Below, piece by piece: positions 52,390 to 61,374 of a DNA stretch of 64,000 nucleotides; positions within the stretch are counted from its first letter, which is position 1; every line of letters begins with the position of its first letter. Made by a program: the position numbers and the translations under genes. The stretch is from NCBI RefSeq assembly GCF_017599325.1, contig NZ_JAGFVM010000044.1:62001-126000 (forward strand), in the 5' to 3' direction. Origin of the DNA: Marinilactibacillus kalidii (lineage in GTDB: Bacteria; Bacillota; Bacilli; Lactobacillales; Carnobacteriaceae_A). The notes beneath the pieces are model-generated. The model had not been told where the DNA came from. It did not search any database and saw nothing but the letters and a program-made list of their open reading frames with translations.

Positions 52390-53274
52390 TTATATTGTGA
52401 TTGTTTCTTTCTTATAATCGATATACACTTTTTCACTGATTTTCGTATATTTACGTATCTTTAAATCGGCCGAGATACTATCTAGCTTAAAATTACCGAT
52501 ATATCTATAGCTGAACTTTCCAAAATGATCTCTAATTTTCGCAAAGACGATTCTTAATTCTCCCACATCATGATAAGCAGCTTTGCCGTCTTGCCGAATA
52601 TTTTTCTCTGTGAGAACACACCATGAATCGTCGAGATAATTTAACCACTGATTGTGCTCTTCCTTTTCCCCAGTGGAAATTGTCGGAAACCATACCTCTA
52701 CCGATTTATCCGCCACGGTCATATTAAAACCTGCTTGCTGATAGCCTTTGTATTTTTTAAAAAATAATTGATTCGCTACATCCGTTATCAATCGAAAGCG
52801 ATAAAAGTCGTCGATAGATAAGAAGCCATTTTTTTCAATCCATTCTTTGACCGATACATCTGTGTCCCACTTTTTGATATCGTATGCTATAATTTTTGCT
52901 TTTATTTCTTCAGCAACATCCTGTATTCTTTCTGTCAAAGCTTGTAAGGGTAACGTTGCATCTATTCTTTTCACTTCAAACAAACGATCTTCTCGAACGG
53001 CAGACAATTTCTGTTCCATCGTTAATACCCTTTTTAAATCAGATTCAATCGTCTTTTTATGAAAAGCTTCGTCTACTTCTATGCCCATATTGATCTGCGG
53101 GAAAAACAAATCAATCAAATAGTACTTATCTGCACTGACTCTCACATATTGCTGCGTCACTGGACGAATATTCAAGCAATCTATTCTTTGCCATAAAGCA
53201 TTCAATATGTAGTTCTCATAATCTTTCCGCTTTGTACGCGAAAATGTCTTGATCAAGTACGTTACTTTATCCAT
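52390..53274 (-). CDS. PvuRts1I/AbaSI-like modification-dependent restriction endonuclease
   Basis: This 294-residue protein matches the length and layout of PvuRts1I (about 293 residues). The N-terminal Vsr-like nuclease part has RVSADKYYLIDLFFPQ...GIEVDEAFH with acidic residues Asp55, Glu66 and Asp68. The C-terminal part, which in AbaSI is an SRA-like reader of 5-hydroxymethylcytosine, contains EVWFPTIS and YRYIGNFKLD. Such enzymes cut phage DNA carrying modified cytosines and need no methyltransferase; none is present. ATG 53274 follows AAAGGTGG; an upstream in-frame start overlaps that site. The family call is from remembered sequence features. Confidence 0.7.
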   Translation of the reverse strand: MDKVTYLIKTFSRTKRKDYENYILNALWQRIDCLNIRPVTQQYVRVSADKYYLIDLFFPQINMGIEVDEAFHKKTIESDLKRVLTMEQKLSAVREDRLFEVKRIDATLPLQALTERIQDVAEEIKAKIIAYDIKKWDTDVSVKEWIEKNGFLSIDDFYRFRLITDVANQLFFKKYKGYQQAGFNMTVADKSVEVWFPTISTGEKEEHNQWLNYLDDSWCVLTEKNIRQDGKAAYHDVGELRIVFAKIRDHFGKFSYRYIGNFKLDSISADLKIRKYTKISEKVYIDYKKETITI

Positions 53275-53490
53275 TTTTTCCACCTTTACAATCACAAAAC
53301 CAGCTTTCAATTATCTATTAGAATTGATGACGCTTTTATACCATAATACTTCACTTATACAGACGGTTGCAAACCAACTTTATATTCAAAAAGAGTACGC
53401 TAGGTTCTTTCATTTTCTCTATCTCACTTTCTGTGTTAAAACTAACATGCAGATTGTTAATGGAAAACATAAGATAAAGGAGATAGGAAC

Positions 53491-54822
53491 ATGGTAAAAG
53501 AATTTGATGTTATTGTCATTGGTAGTGGGGTTTCAGGAATGGGCACTGCTTCTAGTTTAGCGGCGGAAGGAAAACGTGTGGCTATTATTGAAGGAGATTT
53601 ATGGGGCGGCACTTGTCCAAACCGTGGTTGCGATCCAAAAAAAGTACTTGTCTCAGCGGTTGAAGCACGCGACCACATCAACCAGCTCCAAGGAAAAGGA
53701 CTAAATACAGTACCGAAAGTAAACTGGCCAGAACTGATGGCATTCAAAGAAACCTTCACTTCCCCAGTGCCTGACCAAATGAAAGGTAGCCTCGAATCAT
53801 CTGGAGTAGAAACCTTTACTGGTAAGGCGGCATTTGTAGATGAAACCCACTTAGCAGTGAATGGCAATGAACTAAAAGCAGATCACTTTATCATTGCGGC
53901 TGGCGCACGTCCTTCGATATTGGACATTGAAGGAAAAGAGCATTTTCTAACGAGCGAAGACTTTTTGTCTCTGCCTGAAATGCCTGATACCATCACTTTA
54001 GTGGGTGGTGGCTATATCGCGTTTGAATTCGCGGCTATTGCCAATGCTGCTGGCGCAAGAGTACACGTTATACAACATAACGATAAACCGCTTAAAGATT
54101 TTGATAAAGAACTTGTTGATCAATTAGTCCAACAATTAGAAAATAAAGGTGTTCAATTCCATTACAACGTAGACATTACTAAAATCGAGAAAACATCTAT
54201 CGGGTTCTCAATAACCGATGATACAAATTTCGAATTAAATACAGATTTAGTTTTTTGTACAACAGGAAGAATTCCTAATATAGAAACACTTGAACTAGAA
54301 AATGCTGGTATTGAATATGACAAAAAAGGTATCACCGTCAATAATCACCTTCAGACAAGTAATCTAGCGGTTTTTGCTATCGGCGATATCTTATCTAAGC
54401 CTCAGCCGAAATTGACACCTGTGTGTACATTTGAAGCGAATTACGTTGTTTCATACATGACTGGAAAAGATACTGAACCGATTGCTTATCCCAGTATCCC
54501 AACAATCGTTTTCTCAGGTCCAAAATTAGCCCAAGTAGGCTTGATGATCGATGAAAACAATGATACACATGAACGTTCCACCATCGATGCCACACGGTGG
54601 TTTAATTATCATAGAACCAACGAACCTATTTCATCTATTATCATCGTGAAAGAGAAACAATCTGGTTTACTAGTTGGTGCAGCTTGTTTAAACAATGAAG
54701 CTGATAACTTGATCAATTACTTTAGTCAATTGATTGAACAAAAAGTCCCTGCTTCGGAAGTTGCTGACCGTATTTATGCTTATCCGACTGTGGCGAGTGA
54801 CTTATCTTCACTTTACGCTTAA
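53491..54822 (+). CDS. FAD-dependent pyridine nucleotide-disulfide oxidoreductase
   Basis: This 443-residue flavoprotein is of the glutathione reductase/dihydrolipoamide dehydrogenase family. FAD site: IGSGVSGMGTA; redox-active disulfide CPNRGC in GGTCPNRGCDPKK; NAD(P) site LVGGGYIAFEFA; second FAD motif VFAIGDI. At the C-terminus the usual HPTxxE active-site pair is replaced by YPTVASDL, so the catalytic His is a Tyr and the Glu is absent. The substrate is therefore probably not glutathione or lipoamide in the usual way. AAAGGAG precedes the ATG. Confidence 0.85.
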   Translation: MVKEFDVIVIGSGVSGMGTASSLAAEGKRVAIIEGDLWGGTCPNRGCDPKKVLVSAVEARDHINQLQGKGLNTVPKVNWPELMAFKETFTSPVPDQMKGSLESSGVETFTGKAAFVDETHLAVNGNELKADHFIIAAGARPSILDIEGKEHFLTSEDFLSLPEMPDTITLVGGGYIAFEFAAIANAAGARVHVIQHNDKPLKDFDKELVDQLVQQLENKGVQFHYNVDITKIEKTSIGFSITDDTNFELNTDLVFCTTGRIPNIETLELENAGIEYDKKGITVNNHLQTSNLAVFAIGDILSKPQPKLTPVCTFEANYVVSYMTGKDTEPIAYPSIPTIVFSGPKLAQVGLMIDENNDTHERSTIDATRWFNYHRTNEPISSIIIVKEKQSGLLVGAACLNNEADNLINYFSQLIEQKVPASEVADRIYAYPTVASDLSSLYA

Positions 54823-54860
54823 TACCGGTCAATTATTTTATGTAAAAACGAACGATTATG

Positions 54861-54868
54861 CAAATAAA
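54861..54868. repeat. Left target site duplication of the ISL3 element
   Basis: CAAATAAA directly precedes the left end of the element and is repeated exactly at 56359-56366. Confidence 0.9.
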
Positions 54869-54930
54869 GGTTCTATAATATTTAGTGTTGGTGAGAATTC
54901 GCCAGCACTATTTTTCTGCATATAAAGAAA

Positions 54931-54992
54931 CAAGCGAGATTCTCTGATAGACTATAGTTACCACACCAAATCTATAGGAGGAATCTCGCTTG
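54931..54992 (+). promoter_or_regulatory. Hairpin over transposase ribosome site and start codon
   Basis: CAAGCGAGATTC (54931-54942) pairs perfectly with GAATCTCGCTTG (54981-54992). The second arm contains the start codon TTG and directly follows AGGAGG. RNA read through from the upstream oxidoreductase gene would fold so that the start is hidden, a known way in which IS elements avoid impinging transcription. Confidence 0.6.
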
Positions 54993-56299
54993 CTTCAAAC
55001 AAATGATATCAAAAAATTGCTCAATATCCAAGATGAATCGATTACTTTAACTCGAATTGAAAAAGAAACGGTCAAAGGACGTCTAACGAATATCGTTAGA
55101 GGAACAATCACATATACCCCAAAAGGTTGTCCCAAGTGCGGCACGATCAATACTCAATACCGAGTGATTAAATACGGATCAAAGCTGACTAAGATTGTAT
55201 GGAATCATGTCGCTGGCTATCCTACGCGTCTCTATTTAAAGAAACAACGTTTCTTTTGTAAATCCTGTAAGCAGACCTTTTCTGCTCGATCTTCTGAAGT
55301 TGAAGAACATTGCTTTATTTCCAGAAAAGTTAAGCAGCACATCGGATTTCAATCAGGAGAAGACCTTTCGAAGAAGTATATTGCAGAAGATCACACTGTT
55401 TCGCCTACTACCGTGAAACGTATCATCAGTCATTTTGCCCAGATATACTATCCAGTATATCAGTCTTTACCTTCTTGCTTACTCTTTGATGAGTTCAAAT
55501 CCGTTAAGAATGTGAAAGGTTCTATGAGTTTCATTTACGCCGATGGCGATACACATGAAGTCATTGATATCCTACCTGATAGAAGAAAAGCCTATCTTAA
55601 GCTTCATTTCCAAAAGTATCCATTAAAAGTGAGGAAACAGGTAAAGTTCGTAGTCATTGATATGAATGCAGCTTATGAGTTCTTTATAAGAGAACTTTTC
55701 CCGAATGCTAAAATGATTATCGATCGGTTTCATATCGTACAATTGATCAATCGATCTTTGAATAGAATCAGAGTTAAAATCATGAACAATACAACCGTTC
55801 TAGTTACCCTTCTAAAGGGATTTATAATAAATTCAAGAATCACTGACGCCTGTTACTAAAAGAAGAACGGACACTTTCAAGTACAAATTATAAGTACTAT
55901 ACTTGCTTTGGGCAAACGACTCAACAGCACATAGTTGATACGCTGCTCGCCTATAATAGCGAATTACAAGAAAGTTATCGATTCTATCAAAATCTTTTAC
56001 ATGCTTTAAAAACAAAGAACTATACTCAATTTCGAAATACATTACAAGAGACATCTTTTGAATACCATAACTTGATGAAGGTCAGTCAGCGAACGTTGAA
56101 TTATCACTTAGAAGAAGGTCATATTGAAACAGCGTTTCTTTATAATTACTCTAATGGTCCACTGGAAGGCTCCAATAATAAAGTGAAAAATATCAAAAGA
56201 ACAGCCTATGGCTTTATCAGTTTTAATTCTTTTAGAAATCGTCTCGTTCTTTCACTGAAAATGAAACCTAAAAATAAAAAAAGAAGACCTATCGAATAA
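54990..56299 (+). pseudogene. ISL3-family transposase, frameshifted and interrupted
   Basis: The N-terminal 265 residues are intact: zinc ribbon (CPKCG...C...FCKSC), HTH (VSPTTVKRIISHF) and start of the DDE domain (LLFDEFKSV; VIDMNAAY with DRFHIVQL). After RVKIMN (about 55786) one base is missing and the frame shifts by one; the continuation QYNRSSYPSKGIYNKFKNH meets TGA at 55844-55846 where a Trp is expected. Downstream the frame is open again through KEERTLSSTNYKYY to GPLEGSNNKVK and NRLVLSLK at 56299. The transposase is thus not made whole. Confidence 0.9.
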
Positions 56300-56358
56300 A
56301 TTCGATAGAATCTTCTTAAAGGTAACTGATGTTACCAACATCTATTTGACACAGAGCC

Positions 56359-56366
56359 CAAATAAA
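56359..56366. repeat. Right target site duplication of the ISL3 element
   Basis: CAAATAAA is an exact copy of the sequence at 54861-54868. Confidence 0.9.
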
Positions 56367-56405
56367 AGCATCGTTTCTCTAAAGTAGAGAGACGATGCTT
56401 TTTTT
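56364..56405. terminator. Bidirectional terminator displaced by the ISL3 insertion
   Basis: AAAAGCATCG-TTTCTCT and AGAGAGA-CGATGCTTTTTTT form a strong stem. It probably ended the oxidoreductase gene before insertion and still serves the GGDEF-EAL gene on the minus strand. Confidence 0.85.
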
Positions 56406-56428
56406 GACAGTTGTTCCTTTAATCTTAC

Positions 56429-58690
56429 TTATTGTTCTTCAGCAACGGTATAGCCGTTTCTCAATAATAACTCAAATTGATCAGCCTTGATTGGTCTCGA
56501 GAAGAGGTATCCTTGACCAATCTTGCATCGACTTTCAATCAGTTTCGACAACTGGTACTCTGTCTCTATTCCTTCGGCAACGACATCCAAGTTCAAGTTT
56601 TCTCCTAAATTGATGATCGTTTTCACCATAGAAAGTTGACTTTCATCTTCAATATTCGTTATAAAGGAACGATCTAATTTAATCGTATTGATGGGTAATT
56701 GTTGAATGACATTTAAGGAAGAATAACCTGTTCCAAAGTCATCAATGGATATTTCAATCCCCATTTCTCTGAATTGGTGCAACACTTCGCTACTCTCTGT
56801 CGTATTTTGCATAATACTTTCAGTCACTTCAATTTCTAAATATCTCGGCTCTAAACCAGATTCTTCAAGCGCTCTTTTAACGATTGCTACTAACCCACCA
56901 TGCTGGAACTGTTTAACAGATACATTAACGGAGACTCTAATAGCAGGCAATCCCATATCTTGCCATTTTTTCGTTTGAATACAGGCATTTCTTAAAACCC
57001 ATTCCCCTATTGCAACGATTTGACCGGTCTCTTCTGCTATAGGAATAAACTCTCCCGGAGAAATAGGCCCAAGATCTGGATGATGCCATCGAAGTAACGC
57101 TTCCATCCCCATCATTTCTTTAGAAAACAGCTCTACTTTTGGTTGATAATACAACTCAAATTGATGACTATCTAATCCTTTTCTTAAATCACTTTCAATT
57201 CTCAATCTACGATTCATTATCTCGCTCAGGTCACCATCATAGTATTGGAATCTATTTTTACCACTATCTTTAGCAAGATACATGGCTGTATCAGCAAATT
57301 TAAATAGTTCTTCATAGGAACTACCATTATCTGGATAAACGCTTATTCCGATACTACTGGTTAGGCTAATTTCATATTCATTTAGCTTGAAGGTTTTTTC
57401 AATATTTTGAAGAATCTTATCCGCCGTTTGCTTGCAGATCGAATCATATGCACCAACAATGATAACGGCAAATTCATCTCCACCTAATCTAAATAGTTGC
57501 ATATTTGGCGCAAGTACTTCTTCAATTCGTCTTGCCGATTGCACCAAAAGTTCGTCTCCGACTTGATGACCGAGCGTATCGTTGGTCACCTTAAATCGGT
57601 CAAGATCAATTAACAGTAAAGCGATTTTTTCATCTTGTGCATTCTCCATCTCGATTTCTAGCGTATCTTTGAATTTCGTCCGGTTACTCAAATTCGTTAA
57701 CGGATCATGATAAGCGAGATAACTGAATTCATCAATTAATTTATTATTTTCTTTTATCATCAATAGTTGACGGAAAATAATCATCCCAATCACAATAAGC
57801 AGACCAAAGCTAAGTGAATTGACTGCCCAGCCGTAACTATGGATCACAAGAAAAATAAGAATAATCGTACTAACGTATGGCGGAATAACGACTTTCGGTA
57901 AACTGATATGCTCAATGGCAAAGTTTTTCGATTTCGTCTGTTTTTTTATTAGATAGCCTGCCAGTCCAATAGACCATATGCCGATGATCCAAAGATAATT
58001 CACCAATCCATCTGGTTGATAACGATCTCTCGGTTCTAGATACGTATAATACGTATCTCCAATAAACGTCGCCAAGAAACCGACTACAAGGAATAACATT
58101 GTTTTGTGTTCGATTCTTTTATGAACCAGATACGTTAGAATTGAAATCATTAAGAGTATACTCAAATTAATTGTCGGATACATTAATATAATAATGATTG
58201 TTGTTAACGATTGCTCTGCATAATCTAATGTCGGCTCTATCAAATAATAAAGGGTGACTGATGCAGTCGTGATCATAAAAATCAGAAAATTAAAGAAATA
58301 GATTTTATTAAATCTCGTTTTATTTATTTCCCTAATACAATAAAAAAGAGCCACTAAATAAATAATACGCGCAATCATCCAAAGAAAATATTCTACTCCT
58401 GTAAACGTCGTATTTCCATTCAGAATTTGCACAAAAATCCAAGATAAATTCCCAAGAAAATATACAGTCGTTCCAATCGTCAATAACAGCCAAAAGCCTA
58501 TATGATGGCTATCTTTCCTGCGATACGCCTTATAGAACTCTATTATACTAAACAGGATTCCCATGGTATGAATGATGGGTAAATTCAAGCTTTTTAACCA
58601 TGCATTATCTTGAAAGATGATATCCCATCCAAATAGGACTAAGAGATTGATTAATATAATGATGATTAATGATCGTTTTTTCTTCAACAT
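56429..58690 (-). CDS. Membrane-bound GGDEF-EAL c-di-GMP enzyme
   Basis: This 753-residue protein has about nine N-terminal membrane helices (about residues 5-310), a GGDEF domain (about 320-480, active site RLGGDEF intact) and an EAL domain (about 500-745). The EAL signature is EALLRWHHP and the later motifs EVTES, DDFGTGYSSL and KLDRSF are kept, so both synthesis and hydrolysis of c-di-GMP are possible. GGGGG lies 12 bases before ATG 58690. The sensed signal is unknown. Confidence 0.9.
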   Translation of the reverse strand: MLKKKRSLIIIILINLLVLFGWDIIFQDNAWLKSLNLPIIHTMGILFSIIEFYKAYRRKDSHHIGFWLLLTIGTTVYFLGNLSWIFVQILNGNTTFTGVEYFLWMIARIIYLVALFYCIREINKTRFNKIYFFNFLIFMITTASVTLYYLIEPTLDYAEQSLTTIIIILMYPTINLSILLMISILTYLVHKRIEHKTMLFLVVGFLATFIGDTYYTYLEPRDRYQPDGLVNYLWIIGIWSIGLAGYLIKKQTKSKNFAIEHISLPKVVIPPYVSTIILIFLVIHSYGWAVNSLSFGLLIVIGMIIFRQLLMIKENNKLIDEFSYLAYHDPLTNLSNRTKFKDTLEIEMENAQDEKIALLLIDLDRFKVTNDTLGHQVGDELLVQSARRIEEVLAPNMQLFRLGGDEFAVIIVGAYDSICKQTADKILQNIEKTFKLNEYEISLTSSIGISVYPDNGSSYEELFKFADTAMYLAKDSGKNRFQYYDGDLSEIMNRRLRIESDLRKGLDSHQFELYYQPKVELFSKEMMGMEALLRWHHPDLGPISPGEFIPIAEETGQIVAIGEWVLRNACIQTKKWQDMGLPAIRVSVNVSVKQFQHGGLVAIVKRALEESGLEPRYLEIEVTESIMQNTTESSEVLHQFREMGIEISIDDFGTGYSSLNVIQQLPINTIKLDRSFITNIEDESQLSMVKTIINLGENLNLDVVAEGIETEYQLSKLIESRCKIGQGYLFSRPIKADQFELLLRNGYTVAEEQ

Positions 58691-58820
58691 TGCATCTTGT
58701 CACCCCCTTAAGCGGATTCGTACTATATCATTATAATCGTCGTTTGTTTTCTTGATTTAATAGCGCTTTAATCATATAAAATGTCAATAATGTGAATTAT
58801 ATAGTGCCGCAAATCACTAC

Positions 58821-58847
58821 GCCTGAATCAATGGGTGATTCTGAGGC
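58821..58847. repeat. Inverted repeat in the long gap upstream of the GGDEF-EAL gene
   Basis: GCCT-GAATCA-atggg-TGATTC-tg-AGGC forms a 10-base-pair stem. The gap 58691-59109 (about 420 bases) holds no supported gene. It contains this stem and AT-rich sequence that includes the promoter region of the GGDEF-EAL gene. A riboswitch was considered and not supported. Confidence 0.45.
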
Positions 58848-59109
58848 CAAAATAGTAACCTAAAACATTTTTAGCAAAACATAAAACGCCTGTTATTATA
58901 TTCAAATGAATCCTATTTCAGTGACTTTTTGCTGATTTCACTATAAGAGGAGATACTATTCATTATACATAATGAGACCGACTATTGTTCCTATGTTAAC
59001 ACATCATAAAAGTTTTTCTTTTAGTACACGTTGCTTAAAGTCTGAATTCAAAAAGTGACTCCTTACTTTCAGCTACTTTTTAATTAATAGTGATTATCAT
59101 ACTAGTTGT

Positions 59110-59667
59110 TTATTCAAATCTGACATTTAACATGCTTTTTCCAGTAGAAACTGCGCCTTCTTTCCATAGGTATTGCACAGCATATTGTTTACCCATTTCT
59201 GCTTCATCAATCTCAATCGTTAGTACCGTACTTTCGGATATGTTTTTTTCACTGACTATTTCAGAACGATCATCCACATTTACTTCAATCAAGCGGGTCT
59301 CGGTAGGTTGAGGATCCATCGCACTCCAATCAATTACCACACTGTCTCCTTCGATTACCTTTCCAGAATGAACATCAGGAAAGCTGTAAGCTATTTCGTT
59401 TTCTTCAGTCCCCCAGAACAGCTCTTGATACATATAATCAAACAAGATCGATAAATCATCGTTTGAGCTGATCAGTTCTACAATCGGAACTTCTGTATGT
59501 AGTGCGGGATTTTCTTCGCTTCTTTGAGTAATGGGTTCATTTTTATTTTCTACAGTATCAACTTCTTGCACCTTTTCTTGAACGACTTCTGCTTCTTCTT
59601 TATTTGAACATGCTGAAATCACTAAAACAGTGGACAGCATCATTATACCGCTTACAATACTTTTCAT
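59110..59667 (-). CDS. Lipoprotein of unknown function
   Basis: This 185-residue secreted lipoprotein has signal peptide MKSIVSGIMMLSTVLV and lipobox ISACS. An acidic linker follows (about residues 25-50), then a domain with beta-strand-like pattern (SVVIDWSAMDPQPTETRLIEV) that may be an immunoglobulin-like fold. ATG 59667 has GAGGAG 7 bases upstream; earlier in-frame codons overlap it. I do not recognise the family. Confidence 0.75.
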   Translation of the reverse strand: MKSIVSGIMMLSTVLVISACSNKEEAEVVQEKVQEVDTVENKNEPITQRSEENPALHTEVPIVELISSNDDLSILFDYMYQELFWGTEENEIAYSFPDVHSGKVIEGDSVVIDWSAMDPQPTETRLIEVNVDDRSEIVSEKNISESTVLTIEIDEAEMGKQYAVQYLWKEGAVSTGKSMLNVRFE

Positions 59668-59762
59668 TGTCATTCTCCTCAATAGGTCATGTGCCTGTTC
59701 GTCATACAGCTATACTATTTATTTTATCTGATAAAGACCACTTTTACTAGCTTCCAAAAGTA

Positions 59763-59810
59763 AAACAACCCACGTTGCTCTTCAATAGTGAAGAGTAACG
59801 TGGGTTGTTT
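59763..59810 (-). terminator. Terminator of the helicase gene
   Basis: AAACAACCCACGTT-CTCTTC and GAAGAG-AACGTGGGTTGTTT form a nearly perfect 20-base stem; on the minus strand TTTTACTTTT follows. Confidence 0.9.
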
Positions 59811-59823
59811 AGAGCTCTACTAT

Positions 59824-61281
59824 TTATTTACGTGCTTTACTTACTTTCAATGTTTTTCCTTTAACCTTGCGTTCTTGCATTTCGGAAATCACATAAGGAC
59901 CTTTACCATTCATGATTTCTACATAGGTTACGTTTTCTTGAATCGTGATAATCCCGATATCCTCAGCAGATACATCTCTGATACTCGTCAATGTACCAAC
60001 AAAATCAACTGCACGCAGTTTTTTCTTTTTACCACCATTGAAATAGACCTTCGTGATATCTTTATTCAAGGCTTTATTGCGCGCAATTTTTGGTGCCAAT
60101 CGGGTATTGATTTTCTTTTCAAACGCTGGCTGCGCACGCGTAACTGCACGATCATTAGGCGCAGAAATTTCTGTAACTTCTTGGCTGTCGTCAAAAGCAA
60201 ACTCACGAACTTCTTGCCAGCGTCTTTGATCAGTTGGACTTACCATCGTTAAGGCTAGACCCGTTTTACCAGCACGACCGGTTCGACCTGTACGATGGGT
60301 GTAGCTCTCTTTCTCAAAAGGCACATCATAGTTGACGACATGCGTCACGTTATCAACATCGATTCCACGAGCTGCCACATCAGTCGCCACTAAATAACGA
60401 AGTTTTCCAGAGCGGAATTCATCCAATACCTCTATGCGGTCTTCTTGATCCATACCACCATGCAACTTATCGATTGGTAATCCTTCTTTATCTAAAAAGC
60501 TGACAACCGAATCCACGACATCCTTCGTATTACAGAAAATGATGCAAGCATCTGGGTTTTCAATCGTCAATAACTCTAATAATTGCTTCTCTTTCGCTTC
60601 ATCTTCCACTTTGATATAGGAATGTAAAATTTTAGGCGTGTTCTCTTCTGAAGATGCCATTTTGATAGACGCGCGATCAGCACTCATATAAAAACTCGCT
60701 AAGCGGTCTATTTGTTTTGACATGGTTGCCGAAAACAACATCGTCTGGCGTGCTGTCGGCAAGTGACCGATGATTTCTTCTACCTGTTCAATAAAACCCA
60801 TATTCAGCATTTCATCCGCTTCATCTAAAACTAGACTACTCACTTTATCGACTACTAACGTACCTTCTTTTAAGTGTTCCAGTACCCGACCTGGCGTACC
60901 AACAACGATATGACTTTTTTGTTTTAGTTCAGACTTTTGCGTTTTAAAAGAAGACTTACCAAATACCGCAGTCACTTTTATACGCTTCAATCGCCCAACA
61001 TTCATAATGTCATCTTTAACTTGTAGTGCTAACTCTCGAGTAGGCACTAAAATCAAAGATTGCGGTTTGTTTTCTTCCCATTCTGCTTGTTCACAAAGGG
61101 GGATACCAAAAGCAACTGTCTTACCGCTACCCGTTTGAGATTCTACAATAATATCTTTTTTCTCCAGTGCTAACGGAATAACGGCTTCCTGTACCGCTGT
61201 TGGATTGAAGTAACGCAAACTCTTTAATGCTTTCGATATTTCTGGATCGATCCCAAATGTTTCAAATGATGTATTGCTCAT
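59824..61281 (-). CDS. dbpA: DEAD-box RNA helicase, DbpA/YxiN family
   Basis: This 485-residue ATP-dependent RNA helicase has all core motifs: SQTGSGKT, PTRELALQ, TPGRVLE, DEAD, SAT, HGGMDQEDR, ATDVAARGIDV and HRTGRTGRAG. The C-terminal ~75 residues (TKVYFNGGKKKKLR to KGKTLKVSKARK) form the RRM-like domain that in DbpA/YxiN binds 23S rRNA hairpin 92, so a role in large-subunit assembly is likely. ATG 61281 follows CAGGAG by 3-4 bases; a longer frame lacks a ribosome site. Confidence 0.9.
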   Translation of the reverse strand: MSNTSFETFGIDPEISKALKSLRYFNPTAVQEAVIPLALEKKDIIVESQTGSGKTVAFGIPLCEQAEWEENKPQSLILVPTRELALQVKDDIMNVGRLKRIKVTAVFGKSSFKTQKSELKQKSHIVVGTPGRVLEHLKEGTLVVDKVSSLVLDEADEMLNMGFIEQVEEIIGHLPTARQTMLFSATMSKQIDRLASFYMSADRASIKMASSEENTPKILHSYIKVEDEAKEKQLLELLTIENPDACIIFCNTKDVVDSVVSFLDKEGLPIDKLHGGMDQEDRIEVLDEFRSGKLRYLVATDVAARGIDVDNVTHVVNYDVPFEKESYTHRTGRTGRAGKTGLALTMVSPTDQRRWQEVREFAFDDSQEVTEISAPNDRAVTRAQPAFEKKINTRLAPKIARNKALNKDITKVYFNGGKKKKLRAVDFVGTLTSIRDVSAEDIGIITIQENVTYVEIMNGKGPYVISEMQERKVKGKTLKVSKARK

Positions 61282-61374
61282 ATTCTCCTGCTTTCTTTTT
61301 TCTGCTGAATTGTTCAACAGCTATAAAATAATGGACTGTCGTCTAAATGAATTAATCGTATAAGATTGAGTGCT

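Larger units (their letters stand above)
54869..56358 (+). mobile_element. ISL3-family insertion sequence, 1490 bp
   Basis: The element is bounded by imperfect inverted repeats: left GGTTCTATAATATTTAGTG..., right (reverse complement) GGCTCTGTGTCAAATAG, both ending in TGTTGGT about 25 bases in. An exact 8-base duplication CAAATAAA flanks it, the size known for ISL3 insertions. It carries one ISL3-type transposase reading frame broken twice. It inserted just after the disulfide oxidoreductase gene, separating it from the hairpin at 56364. Confidence 0.9.

Noticed and set aside
58801-58860. Possible c-di-GMP (GEMM-I) riboswitch near the GGDEF-EAL gene: GCCGCAAATCACTACGCC resembles part of the GEMM consensus.
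   Set aside because: It lies on the strand opposite to the gene, lacks the tetraloop-receptor and second conserved arm, and only about 12 of 20 consensus positions match.
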